Below are positions 43,341 through 53,433 of a stretch of 64,000 nucleotides of DNA, in pieces. The position numbers and the translations under genes were made by a program. The notes beneath the pieces are model-generated. The model saw only the letters and a program-made list of their open reading frames with translations. It did no database searches and was not told the origin of the DNA. Source of the stretch: Pontibacillus salipaludis (GTDB lineage Bacteria; Bacillota; Bacilli; Bacillales; BH030062); the NCBI RefSeq assembly GCF_014642405.1, contig NZ_BMIN01000013.1, positions 1 through 64,000 of the forward strand, written 5' to 3'. Each line of letters begins with the position of its first letter. Position 1 is the first letter of the stretch.

Positions 43341-45299
43341 TTAGTGAGAATGATCAGAATGATCTTTTTGAGGAGCCTCCTCTGCTAAAAATAGTCGAAT
43401 TTTAGAACCTTCTTCTACCTTGGTTCCTGCTTTTGGAGCTTGATCCACGATATAATTCCCTGTTCCACTCATTTCAATAGAGAGGTTCACCATATATTGA
43501 GTTAATTCCTTCTTTTCAAGCCCAATTAAATCTGGAATCTCAACAAGAGGTTGATCTGGCCATTGGACTTCTTTCTCTAACCCATCCGTTCTAGGTTCTA
43601 CACCCATGGCACGAAGACTGTCCCCCATGATGTTCCCTACTATAGGAGCAGCTACTACACCACCAAATTGAACCGTATTTTTCGGGTTATCAATAGCTAA
43701 GTAAACGACAAGTTCCGGATCATCAGCAGGTGCAAAGCCAATAAATGAAACAATATGATTGTCTGTCATATATTTTCCATCTGGGCCTACTTTTTGGGCT
43801 GTTCCTGTTTTACCTCCGACTCTATACCCTTCTACGTAGGCACCTTTACCTGTCCCAAGTGCTACAACGCTCTCAAGAGCTTCTCTCACTTTAGCAGAAG
43901 TATCTTCAGATATGACGCGTTTTTTGAGTGTCGGTTCTGTTTGATCCACTGCCTCTCCGTTAATCGGATTAATCCATTCTTTAGCAATGTATGGTTCATA
44001 TAAATACCCACCATTTACCGCTGCAGCTACGGCTGTTACTTGTTGGATCGGCGTAACAGAAACCCCTTGACCAAAGGCAGTCGTTGCTAACTCCACAGGT
44101 CCTACTCGTTCTTCTTTGAACAATATCCCATTCCCTTCACCTTGAAGATCAATACCTGTCTTTGTACCAAAACCGAAGTCTTTAATATAGCTAAACAGAC
44201 GCTCTTTACCTAGTTCTTGACCTAAGGTTACAAACCCTGGGTTACAAGAATTTTGGACAACTTCTAAATAGGTCTGGCTTCCGTGCCCTCCCCTTTTCCA
44301 ACACCGAAGTCTCGCTCCATCTACTTCAATAGAGCCACTGTCATGAAAATGATCCTCTTCTAAATCAACAAGTCCCTCTTCTAAAGAGGAGGCAAGTGTG
44401 ATGATTTTAAAAGTAGAACCTGGTTCATAAGAACTCCATATTGGGAGATTACGGTTGTACACTTCTTGAGGGACATTTTGATAGTCTTCTGGATCAAACG
44501 TAGGTCGACTTGACATCGCTAGTATTTCTCCAGTATCTGGATCCATAGCAATCGCAATTGCACCATCTGGATTATATTTCGCTTCCGCATTATCAAGCTC
44601 TCGTTCAATGATGGTTTGCACCCGATCATCGATGGTAAGCTTTAAGTTATACCCGTCTTTTGGTGGTTCGTAAACATCAGCTATATTTGGAAGACGTCCA
44701 CCTTTGGCATCAGAGAAGAAAGAAAGCTGTCCTTCTTCACCTTTCAGCTGCTCGTCATAATACAATTCAAGCCCCATTAATCCTTGGTTATCAATACCAC
44801 TAAAACCTAATACGTGGGAAAGATACTCGCCCTTTGGATAATGTCGCTTAAAATCTTCTGCAATGTAAACACCATCCAAATTCAATGCACGTATAGCATC
44901 TGCTTGCTCTTCAGAAATTTTACGACCTTCTGGATGTAATCGTTCGATCATACTTACCTTCGTTACATGTTCGTATGCCTTATCTATCGGCATATCTAGA
45001 ACTTTGGCTAGCTTTTCTGCTGTGTTTTGAGGCTCTTTAATTTGTCTTGGAACTACCATCACAGAAGGAGCCGACACGTTTTCTGCTAATACAACTCCGT
45101 TCCGATCTAAAATATCTCCCCTCTCTGGTTCAAAAGGGATATCTCTACTCCATAAATTTTTTGCCTTGTCCATTAACTGGTCTCCCATGACAAATTGTAC
45201 ATACCCTAATCGGGTTATTATGATAACTAGTACAACGCCTGCCAAAAGAAAGACAGTGACCAATCGTTTTCGTAACGTCACATTGGATACTCGTTTCAT
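43341..45299 (-). CDS. spoVD: SpoVD, sporulation-specific class B penicillin-binding protein
   Basis: SpoVD is the transpeptidase that works with SpoVE in spore cortex synthesis. The 652-aa protein has one N-terminal TM helix (about 12-32), a PBP dimerisation domain (about 55-220), and a transpeptidase domain. The active-site motifs are YEPGSTFKI (Ser in SxxK) near 295, an SCN motif (VQNSCNPGF) near 350, and VGGKTGTAQ near 495. A single C-terminal PASTA domain (about 585-640) ends the protein. It lies directly after pbpB and is its sporulation paralogue. ATG follows AAAGGAG. Confidence 0.94.
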   Translation of the reverse strand: MKRVSNVTLRKRLVTVFLLAGVVLVIIITRLGYVQFVMGDQLMDKAKNLWSRDIPFEPERGDILDRNGVVLAENVSAPSVMVVPRQIKEPQNTAEKLAKVLDMPIDKAYEHVTKVSMIERLHPEGRKISEEQADAIRALNLDGVYIAEDFKRHYPKGEYLSHVLGFSGIDNQGLMGLELYYDEQLKGEEGQLSFFSDAKGGRLPNIADVYEPPKDGYNLKLTIDDRVQTIIERELDNAEAKYNPDGAIAIAMDPDTGEILAMSSRPTFDPEDYQNVPQEVYNRNLPIWSSYEPGSTFKIITLASSLEEGLVDLEEDHFHDSGSIEVDGARLRCWKRGGHGSQTYLEVVQNSCNPGFVTLGQELGKERLFSYIKDFGFGTKTGIDLQGEGNGILFKEERVGPVELATTAFGQGVSVTPIQQVTAVAAAVNGGYLYEPYIAKEWINPINGEAVDQTEPTLKKRVISEDTSAKVREALESVVALGTGKGAYVEGYRVGGKTGTAQKVGPDGKYMTDNHIVSFIGFAPADDPELVVYLAIDNPKNTVQFGGVVAAPIVGNIMGDSLRAMGVEPRTDGLEKEVQWPDQPLVEIPDLIGLEKKELTQYMVNLSIEMSGTGNYIVDQAPKAGTKVEEGSKIRLFLAEEAPQKDHSDHSH

Positions 45300-45383
45300 G
45301 GTACATCTCCTTTACGTCCATGGTATGCTTGTATCCATTTTATGAGTTCAGAAAATCGAATAGAACACTGTCTTTGTTACACT

Positions 45384-47663
45384 CTATTGTTCTTCATCTG
45401 TTGTTTCTTCTTTATTATCTGTTTCTTCTTGGGATTCTAGATCTTCTTTTTCCTGCATAGATCGTTCTGTTTGTTCCTCGAGTGACTTGTCTGAAGGTTC
45501 TTCATTTGGACCAGTTAGTTCCACAACGAGGTATCCTCCTTTTTGTAAGGAAGCTCCCGCAGGAACACTTTGTTTCCGGACAAAACCACTCCCAATTGAA
45601 TCAACATCGACATCCATCACATCACCAAATGTGAGCACATCACGAAGGGCCCAACCTGACATATCAGGCATTTTCGTTGAGTCTGAGGTCACTAAGAAAA
45701 TCTTCTCATTAGAAATGACTTTCGTTCCTCCATGCGGGAACATCTCTTTCACTTCAGTTCCATCCCCTAGCACAATAGGCGTTAAACCATTTTCAGTAAT
45801 GGATTGTTTCGCTTTATCAATAGACTCTCCTGTGTAATCCTCAAGAGTTTTTGATTCTACAGAAAGCTCTTCTTTGTTTTCAGTTGGTTTGATGTTCATA
45901 TAGTGGAGACTATTCTCCATTACTGTTTTAAAAATATAAGAGCTTGGTTCAGCTTCATATTCGGTTGGTTCAAGGTCTGGTTGTTTCACTGAGACATACA
46001 TCATAAGCTCAGGTTCTTCCTTAGGTGCCATACCAAGGAAAGATAGGTAGTAATTGCCGTGACCAGCTAAGTACCCTCCTCCGTTTGGATTTGGAATCTG
46101 TGCTGTACCCGTCTTACCTGCAACCGAATAGTTAGCAAGATTATAGAAATTTACACCCGTACCATGTTCACCTGTCACAACATTCCCCATCAACTCTCGC
46201 ATCTCTTTTGCAGTATTTTCGCTAATGGGTTCCCCTGCAACTTTAGGCTCTTTCTTCTCTAAAACATCACCTGTAGAAGGATCTGTTACTTGGGAAACAA
46301 CATAAGGCTGCATCATTTTCCCATTATTCGCTACAGAAGTAGCAGCTTTCATTTGTTGAATTGGTGTAAACGTTGAGCCTTGTCCAAATGCAGTCGTAAT
46401 AACTTCACTGTCCCACTTGTAAACAATCTTCCCTGCTTGTTCTCCAGGAAGGTCAATACCTGTCTTTTGATCAAGTCCAAACGCTTGTAAGTAGTCCATA
46501 TACGTTTCAGGACCCAATTGTTCCCAGACTAGTTTGGCGGCTGCTACGTTTGAGGATCGTTCAAAACCTTCATCATAATCGATTACATCCCAGCCCTTAC
46601 CACCGTTATGGTCACCGATTTTGTCACCACGATCATTATAAACATACTCCCCGGACATATACGTATCAGACCCATTATACACACCTGCTTCCATAGCAGC
46701 AGCATATGTGAAGATCTTCATGGTTGAACCAGGTTCATATGGAGACGCAATGACATCGTTGTACCAATTGCCAATATCCTGTCTTTCGTTCGGGTTAAAA
46801 CTCGGCCTGTTCCCCATTGCCAATACTTCTCCTGTCTTAGGATCCATAACTATGGCAGTTATTTTCTCAGGACTATATTCCTTCACAACGTGATTCATTG
46901 CATCTTCAAGGAATGTCTGGATTTTTTGATCGATCGTCAGCGTGACATTTGCACCGTCTTCAGGTTTCTCAAAAACTTCTTCTGGGTTTAGTAGTTTCAT
47001 ATTATATTTATCTCGCTTGTAGGAAATTGACCCGTTCGTCTCAGACAAATAATCATCCATTTGTTCCTCGATTCCCATCATGCCGTTGATCTCTTCACTT
47101 TCCCCTTGGTTTTGTGCGAAACCAAGTACGTGGGATGCGAACATGCCATTAGGATAGTACCGCTTCGCCTGTTGTTTAAAGCGAATACCCGGGAGATCTA
47201 GATCCTCTATCTGCTCTCGTGTTTCTTGAGATAGATAACGCCCGTTTGCTCCAAATTCGACTTGGAAAGGGCCTTCCTTCGTTAAACGATCATAAATATA
47301 AGACTCTTCTAAACCTAAAATAGGAGCCAGTTGTTCAGCCGTTTTTTCCGGGTTCTCAACATGTAATGGCTCCTTTGAATCTTTTGAATATTCTTCATCA
47401 ATAATGGCATAAACACTATAAGTGGGGCGGTCATAAGCGAGCGTCATTCCGTTACGATCAAGGATCTTCCCTCGATCGGCCTCAATCGTATAGGAACTCG
47501 TTCGCTTTTGATCAGCCCAATCTTGTAGTGATACCCCTTCAATTTCACCTGTCGCCTGAATATAAGCAAAACGGCCGAATATAATCGTGAAGACCAACAT
47601 AAATCCAAGCATGTAGAGTTTCGCCACTCGGTGAGTTGTTCGATTTTTCTTCATAAATCTCAT
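45384..47663 (-). CDS. pbpB: Class B penicillin-binding protein PbpB (PBP2B), division transpeptidase
   Basis: PBP2B cross-links septal peptidoglycan. The 759-aa protein has one TM helix near the N-terminus and a dimerisation domain (to about 240). The transpeptidase motifs are YEPGSTMKIF (active Ser) near 310, an SSN motif (FERSSNVAAAK) near 370, and VAGKTGTAQ near 518. Two C-terminal PASTA domains lie at about 600-725, followed by an acidic tail rich in Glu, Ser and Thr. Starts at 47663 and 47654 are both possible, because the AAGGGG site is too near one and far from the other. It starts 7 nt after ftsL. Confidence 0.95.
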   Translation of the reverse strand: MRFMKKNRTTHRVAKLYMLGFMLVFTIIFGRFAYIQATGEIEGVSLQDWADQKRTSSYTIEADRGKILDRNGMTLAYDRPTYSVYAIIDEEYSKDSKEPLHVENPEKTAEQLAPILGLEESYIYDRLTKEGPFQVEFGANGRYLSQETREQIEDLDLPGIRFKQQAKRYYPNGMFASHVLGFAQNQGESEEINGMMGIEEQMDDYLSETNGSISYKRDKYNMKLLNPEEVFEKPEDGANVTLTIDQKIQTFLEDAMNHVVKEYSPEKITAIVMDPKTGEVLAMGNRPSFNPNERQDIGNWYNDVIASPYEPGSTMKIFTYAAAMEAGVYNGSDTYMSGEYVYNDRGDKIGDHNGGKGWDVIDYDEGFERSSNVAAAKLVWEQLGPETYMDYLQAFGLDQKTGIDLPGEQAGKIVYKWDSEVITTAFGQGSTFTPIQQMKAATSVANNGKMMQPYVVSQVTDPSTGDVLEKKEPKVAGEPISENTAKEMRELMGNVVTGEHGTGVNFYNLANYSVAGKTGTAQIPNPNGGGYLAGHGNYYLSFLGMAPKEEPELMMYVSVKQPDLEPTEYEAEPSSYIFKTVMENSLHYMNIKPTENKEELSVESKTLEDYTGESIDKAKQSITENGLTPIVLGDGTEVKEMFPHGGTKVISNEKIFLVTSDSTKMPDMSGWALRDVLTFGDVMDVDVDSIGSGFVRKQSVPAGASLQKGGYLVVELTGPNEEPSDKSLEEQTERSMQEKEDLESQEETDNKEETTDEEQ

Positions 47664-47669
47664 GTCCCC

Positions 47670-48050
47670 TTATTCGTTACCGGAAACGGATTTAGCTTGT
47701 TTAACTTTAGATTGTCGTATTTCAAGACCGTTTTCTTTCGCGATCTCCATAATACGCTCAGGGTTTGATAATTCTTTAATTTGGTATTGAAGATTTTCAT
47801 TCTCAAGCTGCTGCTTGTTTATGTTTGAGTCCAAATGTTGCACATCACGATTGATCTGATCAATCGATGATGAATATGAAACGACGACCACACTAAAAAG
47901 GATCGCTAGGCTGCTTACAACTGTGTATAAGAATTTTTCACCAGGTGTAATCCATCTCTTTTTATGTACCTGGACTTTAACCTGCTTTTGACTTTGGCTT
48001 TGCTCTGTTGTTTCATGTTGGTGCAATTGTTTCGCTTTTTCTGCACTCAT
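47670..48050 (-). CDS. ftsL: Cell division protein FtsL
   Basis: FtsL is a short bitopic protein that forms a complex with DivIC and DivIB and activates septal synthesis. The 126-aa product has a basic cytoplasmic segment (about 1-35, rich in Q, H and K) and a TM helix (about 36-57). A leucine-zipper-like extracellular coiled coil (about 60-105) follows. The start overlaps the rsmH stop in an ATGA arrangement, with GGGTGG upstream. Sequence conservation in this family is low, so the call rests on topology and position between rsmH and pbpB. Confidence 0.93.
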   Translation of the reverse strand: MSAEKAKQLHQHETTEQSQSQKQVKVQVHKKRWITPGEKFLYTVVSSLAILFSVVVVSYSSSIDQINRDVQHLDSNINKQQLENENLQYQIKELSNPERIMEIAKENGLEIRQSKVKQAKSVSGNE

Positions 48051-49006
48051 TCATTATTCCACCCTTCCCATGGACGTATTTTCTTAGCAACTCTTAATTT
48101 CGCAGATCGAGCTCTTCGATTTTCTTCTAATTCTTCTTCGCTTGGAATGATTGGTTTTCGGTTCACTAATTCAAACGGAGGCTTTTGGTCCTCAGGGATG
48201 ATTGGAATGCTTTTAGGTAAAGGCGGATTACTACTCCACTCTTTAAACGTTTGCTTACATATACGATCTTCTAAAGAGTGGAAGGTAATAACAGCTATTC
48301 TACCCTCCATTGCTACCATTTCAGCCGCCTGTTTTAAAGCGTCTTCAAAAGCTCCTAATTCGTCATTCACAGCAATGCGCACTGCCTGAAAAATACGCTT
48401 AGCTGGATGGCCACCTTTTCTTCTTGCAGGAGCTGGAATCGCCTCTTTAATAATGTCCACTAGTTGTGTAGTGGTTTCAATTGGCGCTTCTTCACGTTTT
48501 TTCTCAATACCTCTTGCAATCTGTTTAGAGAATTTCTCTTCCCCGTACTTAAAGAAAATTCTGACAAGGTCATTGTAATCCCATTCATTAATGACTTCAT
48601 AAGCGCTAAGTGGCTGTTCCCTGTTCATGCGCATATCTAAACGTGCATCCTGATGATAACTAAATCCTCTCTCATCTTCATCAAGCTGTGGAGAAGATAC
48701 CCCTAAATCAAAAACAATACCATCTACTTCTTCGATTCCAAGGTCCAAAAGAGATTGTTTCAATTCCCTGAAATTTGCATGTACAAATGTAATTCGGTCT
48801 TCGTAGGGAGCTAAACGTTCTTTAGCAGCACTCAAGGCTACCTCATCCTGATCAAAAGCAATAAGTCGGCCCTCTTCACTTAGCTGAGATGCTATACGCT
48901 CACTATGTCCCCCACCACCGAGTGTACAGTCGACATAAATACCATTCGGTTCTACGTTTAATCCAGTGACGGTTTCTTCCTTTAATACTGTAATATGGTC
49001 AAACAT
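48047..49006 (-). CDS. rsmH: 16S rRNA m4C1402 methyltransferase RsmH (MraW)
   Basis: RsmH methylates N4 of C1402 in the decoding site of 16S rRNA, using SAM. The 319-aa protein shows the SAM-binding CTLGGGGHS near 27, AFDQDEVAL near 51, and [24 protein letters not shown] near 95. [18 protein letters not shown] lies near 200 and [10 protein letters not shown] near 240. ATG follows AAAAGGA at eight bases. It is second in the cluster after mraZ, which controls it in other bacteria. Confidence 0.97.
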   Translation of the reverse strand: MFDHITVLKEETVTGLNVEPNGIYVDCTLGGGGHSERIASQLSEEGRLIAFDQDEVALSAAKERLAPYEDRITFVHANFRELKQSLLDLGIEEVDGIVFDLGVSSPQLDEDERGFSYHQDARLDMRMNREQPLSAYEVINEWDYNDLVRIFFKYGEEKFSKQIARGIEKKREEAPIETTTQLVDIIKEAIPAPARRKGGHPAKRIFQAVRIAVNDELGAFEDALKQAAEMVAMEGRIAVITFHSLEDRICKQTFKEWSSNPPLPKSIPIIPEDQKPPFELVNRKPIIPSEEELEENRRARSAKLRVAKKIRPWEGWNNE

Positions 49007-49052
49007 ACTTTCATTCCTTTTCAGTTAGATTCTCTGGTTGTTATATTATTTG

Positions 49053-49484
49053 CTAAATATCAAAATCCATCATGTTCTCAGCGATTTCTGCAAAAGAATC
49101 TTCAGATTCCTCAAAATAAGTCTCCCAATCTTCTTTAGCCCAAAATTCAACGCGATTAGAAACGCCAATAACAATACATTCTTTTTCTAGTGCTGCATAT
49201 GTCCTTAATGGGGAAGGAATATTAATTCTTCCTTGCTTATCTACTTCACACTCAACTGCACCTGAAAAGAAAAAGCGAGTAAATGCTCTAGCATCTTTCT
49301 TTGTTAGTGGGAGCTTTTTCAACTTCTCTTCGATGACGGTCCATTCAGAAAGTGGGTATGCGAATACGCATTTATCAAGACCACGTGTAATGACAAACTT
49401 CTCTCCTAAGTCTTCACGAAACTTAGAAGGCACGATGATTCGGCCTTTTGTATCTATATTGTGTTGATATTCTCCCATAAACAT
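49053..49484 (-). CDS. mraZ: MraZ, transcriptional regulator of the dcw cluster
   Basis: MraZ is a ring-shaped AbrB-like DNA-binding protein that controls its own operon. The 143-aa product has the duplicated SpoVT-AbrB fold. The conserved motifs [14 protein letters not shown] (residues 11-24) and [13 protein letters not shown] (about 78-90) are present, and the C-terminus is [16 protein letters not shown]. The start MFMGEYQHN matches B. subtilis. Three GTGG repeats spaced 10 bp apart lie 31-57 bp upstream of the start. It is the first gene of the division and wall cluster. Confidence 0.96.
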   Translation of the reverse strand: MFMGEYQHNIDTKGRIIVPSKFREDLGEKFVITRGLDKCVFAYPLSEWTVIEEKLKKLPLTKKDARAFTRFFFSGAVECEVDKQGRINIPSPLRTYAALEKECIVIGVSNRVEFWAKEDWETYFEESEDSFAEIAENMMDFDI

Positions 49485-49514
49485 ATAGATAGCCCCACTT
49501 TCTCACACAAGCGT

Positions 49515-49540
49515 ACCACATCCCACCACTTTCCTCCACT
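49515..49540 (-). promoter_or_regulatory. MraZ operator (three GTGG repeats)
   Basis: On the minus strand AGTGGA (49535-49540), AGTGGT (49525-49530) and TGTGGT (49515-49520) repeat every 10 bp, one helical turn. A further AGTGGG lies at 49494-49499. MraZ is known to bind GTGG-type direct repeats spaced by about ten bases ahead of its own gene. A possible SigA promoter (TTGTTA, 17 bp, TAAAGT) lies just upstream. Confidence 0.65.
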
Positions 49541-49562
49541 TTAACTTAAATATTCTTTGGTA

Positions 49563-49600
49563 ACAAAAAAAATCCTGCCTTTTTGGGCAGGATTTTTTTA
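49563..49600 (-). terminator. bshC terminator (bidirectional in form)
   Basis: AATCCTGCC (49571-49579) pairs with GGCAGGATT (49586-49594) and is flanked by A- and T-runs on both sides. On the minus strand it lies about 65 nt after bshC and separates it from the mraZ promoter. Confidence 0.88.
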
Positions 49601-49662
49601 TTTTAATCATTTTTTTTAAAAGTCTTAGGGATTTCTAATAAGAGAAGGAGAAACTTATGCTT

Positions 49663-51288
49663 CTACATAAAGATAACGTGGTGAGCTTTCTTCCAATCAT
49701 ATTGTCCCCTTAAAAGTTGCTTTGGAAGATCAGGACCATATTCATTCGCGAAAGGAAGGATGTTCCATATTCTCTCTTGCAATCCACCTTCTGGGTGTAA
49801 ACGTAAATCAATTTGATCAAACACCTCTAACTCTCTACTGTGCTTTTCTTCTAGGCCTTGAGCCATTCGTTCTTGAAGATATTCCACATCTCTAAACAAA
49901 TGGAATAAATTCTTCTCTGCTAGTTGACCAATATCATCACGAATTTCATGAGCTTTTTCTTTTAGAGGACGATGTGCTCTTTCAATCGCGCGTTTCACTT
50001 CATCAGCCAACTCTTCAATAGGAGGATAACTCTGCATCGCAATCCATTTACTTTTATCTTCCGTAACACCTTCATTCACTGCTCGTTCTACATCAATTAA
50101 ATGACGACGAAGCCATTTTTCATTTTTACGATCCAGCAGTGTCAAAGATAAACGAGGCATCACCGGAGGCATTTGTATATCAAGTGATTCAAATACTGAC
50201 TTAAGCGCTGACCAATATCCAACCTCTCCGGGACCTGCGATAAAGGAAAGAGAAGGAAGTACAAGGTCTTGCATAAGAGGACGTGTGACTACGTTATTGC
50301 TAAGAAGGTGGGGATTCGTTTCAGCAATATGCATTAGTTCTTCTTCACTCAAACAAACTTCATCTTTCTTACCTCGCCAATACCCTTCTTCGTCTTTCAT
50401 TAATAAAGTTCGTTCCCCGTTCCATTTATAAAATAGATGACCATCATCAACTTCCGCTTCAAGGTTAACGGCGTAACCTTGCTGCGCCGTGTGATGTAGA
50501 GATCTTACAACACCTTCACTAATTTCAGGTTGCTTCTTAATCATTTCTTGGAAATAGCTACTCTCAAGACGGCGTAGATCTTCATTCTGAGCGTCTATTA
50601 GAACAAGTCCTTCTTCGCTAAAGAAGGAATGCGTAATTCGTGCAAAAAGATCAACAAAGGTAGTAGACTTTTTCAATTCGCTCTTAAATAAATCATAGAG
50701 ACGATTTGTATATTCACTTTCATGTAAACCAGCAAATAAACGATCAAGCCAGGATTGTATGGCTTCTTCATCCATTTCCATTTCTGATATGGCTTCTTTT
50801 TTCATTTGCTTTTGAAGAATTTTATGTTTCTTCATTCTTGGAGATTGCGGCATATAAATATGATTGATCTCATCAAAGTCATGGTCCTCCCCCGCAACCC
50901 AAAAAACGGGAAGTACAGGACGCCCAAGGGCCTCTTCTTGTTCTTTAGCCATTATAATAATTGAAATCATCTTATGAATCGTGTACAACGGCCCAGTCAG
51001 CAAACCTGCTTGTTGGCCACCAACAACAACGACACTTTCAGGGTTTCTTAATCGCTCGATATTTGAAAATGTTGCTTCGCCCGCTCCCCATTTTTTATTA
51101 ATAACTTGAAGATGGTCAGCCAACTCTTCTCTCTGGAATGAGCGACTATCCAATTCTAGCGCACGTCTTTCATATTCTTCTTGATTATATGGGTTATAAT
51201 GAAATTTATTTAATAGCTCCTGCTCCTGAGCACGATAATGTTGGATAAATTTATTCTGTGATGGTAACGTAATGGGTTGGATCCGCAT
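49663..51288 (-). CDS. bshC: BshC, cysteine-adding enzyme of bacillithiol synthesis
   Basis: BshC catalyses the last step of bacillithiol formation, adding cysteine to GlcN-malate. The 541-aa product has a Rossmann-like core with VVVGGQQAGLLTGPLYTIHK near 91. A conserved VFWVAGEDHDFDEINHIYMP segment lies near 125 and LSFIAGPGEVGYWSAL near 355. A long C-terminal coiled coil (about 385-500) follows. It lies directly upstream of mraZ, as in B. subtilis. ATG follows AGAAGG at six bases. Its presence indicates that the organism makes bacillithiol. Confidence 0.95.
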   Translation of the reverse strand: MRIQPITLPSQNKFIQHYRAQEQELLNKFHYNPYNQEEYERRALELDSRSFQREELADHLQVINKKWGAGEATFSNIERLRNPESVVVVGGQQAGLLTGPLYTIHKMISIIIMAKEQEEALGRPVLPVFWVAGEDHDFDEINHIYMPQSPRMKKHKILQKQMKKEAISEMEMDEEAIQSWLDRLFAGLHESEYTNRLYDLFKSELKKSTTFVDLFARITHSFFSEEGLVLIDAQNEDLRRLESSYFQEMIKKQPEISEGVVRSLHHTAQQGYAVNLEAEVDDGHLFYKWNGERTLLMKDEEGYWRGKKDEVCLSEEELMHIAETNPHLLSNNVVTRPLMQDLVLPSLSFIAGPGEVGYWSALKSVFESLDIQMPPVMPRLSLTLLDRKNEKWLRRHLIDVERAVNEGVTEDKSKWIAMQSYPPIEELADEVKRAIERAHRPLKEKAHEIRDDIGQLAEKNLFHLFRDVEYLQERMAQGLEEKHSRELEVFDQIDLRLHPEGGLQERIWNILPFANEYGPDLPKQLLRGQYDWKKAHHVIFM

Positions 51289-51372
51289 GGATAACCTTCT
51301 CCTTTTTCAATATGATCTATGTATTCCCCTCGTATTGTATCGAAAAGATGAAGGGATTTCACTCAAAAGGCA

Positions 51373-51756
51373 TCATAAAGTCATAAGTCGATAGGCTAGT
51401 CCGTAAATTGTAAGACTTACGTGCAAACTTACAAAGAGTAAAAAACTAAAGCGCCAAAATCCTTTAAATGCCTTCTTAAATACAATCTCTTCTTTAACTT
51501 TCCATTGGAGAAAAATAAAAAGACTCAGTAATAGTATGAGTAGAATGAAAACATAACTAATATAAGAGCGCTCAAAAATAACAAATAACGTTGCTGGTAC
51601 AGCTAAAACATAAATCAAAGTCATACTGTTTACTGTTACATGCAATGATTTCTTCTTATTCTTTACCGTTTTTCTCATAATCATATAAATAATTATTGTA
51701 AGCGGTACTGGTAGTGTAATAAAAACAGCTGCTAAATAGGCTAACATTTGATTCAC
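51373..51756 (-). CDS. DUF3397-like small membrane protein
   Basis: This 127-aa protein has four predicted TM helices: about 4-24, 42-60, 64-84 and 100-122. It contains a basic QWKVKEEIVFKKAFKGFWRF segment between helices 3 and 4 that I associate with DUF3397. The function is unknown. I favour GTG at 51756 because it overlaps the panE stop as GTGA and has AGGAGGGG at good distance. An ATG two codons earlier lies right on that site. It is translationally coupled to panE and followed by bshC. Confidence 0.75.
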   Translation of the reverse strand: MNQMLAYLAAVFITLPVPLTIIIYMIMRKTVKNKKKSLHVTVNSMTLIYVLAVPATLFVIFERSYISYVFILLILLLSLFIFLQWKVKEEIVFKKAFKGFWRFSFLLFVSLHVSLTIYGLAYRLMTL

Positions 51757-52643
51757 TCGCATCCCCTCCTGTTCATTTGTTGCATGGCTTTTACCCCTTC
51801 ATAAACAAATGTGGTATAAGGGAGTTCGTAACTTGCCTTTTTTAACAAATAACCTGAAATCCCTTCAATTTCTGTGTTTCTACCATTCTTAATGTCCTCA
51901 AGCATAGAAGAGTGATTCTCTCTTGTTTGCAGCGCAACTTTCTTAACCCTGCTTAAATGATATTCAACATCGACCTTACCAAGCACATTGCATGCTTCTT
52001 CACATAAACGTTTCGCAATACGGTATAGATTAGGATTGCTCACAACCTCTCCATTAGCAACCTTAAATACAGATGTTAACGGATTAATAACTGCATTAAT
52101 GATTAACTTATCTGACATGACTTCAAACCAATCATTTTCTACTTTATAAGGGAAGTGACTAGAGTCTAACTCTTCTTTATAAGTGATTAGATCTTCTTGC
52201 TTCATCGTTATACCAGCTATTCGTGTAACACCTACACCAGTATGAGCTACAGTCCGATCACTCAACTTCCTTGCTCCATGTTCTACTATTCCAACCGCTG
52301 TTGAATTAGCCATTTCATCTAGGCAATCTATATGTCCCATTCCATTTTGCAGGAACAAAAGAGGGGTGGAGATATCATTTTTCTTTACGATCTCTATAAC
52401 TTCTTTAACATGAGTTTGCTTAGTGGCAACTATGATTAAATCGAAGGAATCATCTAAATCCATGGAATTTTTCATATGAATATCATACACCTTAGATCTA
52501 TCATCTAATTGGATGCCTTTATTATGGATAAGATCCATTTGTTGTCCTCTTTTTACATAAAGGGTTACTTCATGTCCTGCTTCTTGTGTCCTGATTGCAT
52601 AAAGCAATCCAATTGCCCCTGCCCCAACTACTGCTACTCTCAT
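51753..52643 (-). CDS. panE: 2-dehydropantoate 2-reductase (PanE/ApbA family)
   Basis: This enzyme reduces ketopantoate to pantoate with NADPH, in pantothenate and CoA synthesis. The 296-aa product has the NADP-binding AVVGAGAIGLLYA at residues 3-15. The ATKQTHVKEVI region lies near 74, and the catalytic lysine is in SDKLIINAVINPLTSVF near 170. A helical C-terminal domain follows, with EIEGISGYL near 265. The PanE/ApbA family has paralogues with other ketoacid substrates, so the specificity is inferred. It matches ylbQ next to yllA (bshC) in B. subtilis. GGTGGAG precedes ATG. Confidence 0.88.
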   Translation of the reverse strand: MRVAVVGAGAIGLLYAIRTQEAGHEVTLYVKRGQQMDLIHNKGIQLDDRSKVYDIHMKNSMDLDDSFDLIIVATKQTHVKEVIEIVKKNDISTPLLFLQNGMGHIDCLDEMANSTAVGIVEHGARKLSDRTVAHTGVGVTRIAGITMKQEDLITYKEELDSSHFPYKVENDWFEVMSDKLIINAVINPLTSVFKVANGEVVSNPNLYRIAKRLCEEACNVLGKVDVEYHLSRVKKVALQTRENHSSMLEDIKNGRNTEIEGISGYLLKKASYELPYTTFVYEGVKAMQQMNRRGCE

Positions 52644-52823
52644 TACTCCACCTTCTTACGTTTATCTATTCTTAATCTTTATACAATAAGAGGTTAAATT
52701 CCTCCTATATGCCCATTTTAGCAAAAAAATTTATTATGTAGACCTTAGAAAATAGCTTATTTCTTATATAGGGCAAAGGAGATGATCATTTTATTATATT
52801 TTTGCAAGCATAAGGCCGAGATC

Positions 52824-53251
52824 TTGAAGACTAGAAGCTGAGACGGTGTATTATGAGTGTCGCCGTTACGACTATTGAGGAGTAGGGGGGTCTGGGGAAC
52901 GAGTCGCTTTCCGCAGACCGCCCCACACGAGGTGGGGTCCGTTTGACGTTGTCACAAGACGGGTTTTAGTCGAACTTCCCCTTTCTTTTTAAAGCCTCTT
53001 TGTCCTACAGGAGTCTCCACGCTCCACAGCCCCCCCTCTTATTTAGCCAGCTTCCGTTCCCACTATATATTGTAAAGGTGGTTCGGGAAATTGCGAGACT
53101 CCTGCGGCAGTAGGAGCCTAGGGGAGACCCCACAGAGAGCGAAAGCGTTCGAGGAGGCTTCCCAGCTCGCCGCGGAAAGCGAGTGATTTCCCGAATCACC
53201 TTATTCTCAATTTGAGCAAACGGAAGCATGATCTCAACTCGTGTTTTCCAC
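52824..53251. repeat. Composite foldback repeat, copy 3
   Basis: The left end TTGAAGACTAGAAGCTGAGA (52824-52843) is well kept. The right end near 53232-53251 (TCTCAACTCGTGTTTTCC) is degenerate. A long-type foldback occupies 52885-53036 and has one damaged arm. A short-type foldback occupies 53075-53202 with arms GGTGGTTCGGGAAA / TTTCCCGAATCACC, which pair fully with one G-U. These arms differ from copy 1 at three paired positions, each change being compensated on the other arm. The element lies between the divergent genes panE and ylbP and fills most of that 790-bp gap. The remainder is AT-rich and I see only promoter-like sequence. Confidence 0.85.
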
Positions 53252-53433
53252 ATAAGGGGGCTGAAGACTCTAAAAATCTTTAAAGTAATAAAACACGTTA
53301 CTACTTATACTCGTAGCGTTAAATCACACCATACCCAAAACATTACCCCCTAAAAGAACAACAATCATTTTATTCAGAAAATTTTTATATTATAATAGAG
53401 AAGAGTAATTAAGGTTTTAAGGGGGATTTTATA

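Noticed and set aside
53005-53253. An 82-codon minus-strand frame
   Set aside because: It spans the short hairpin of composite repeat 3 and has no coding features beyond the palindrome.
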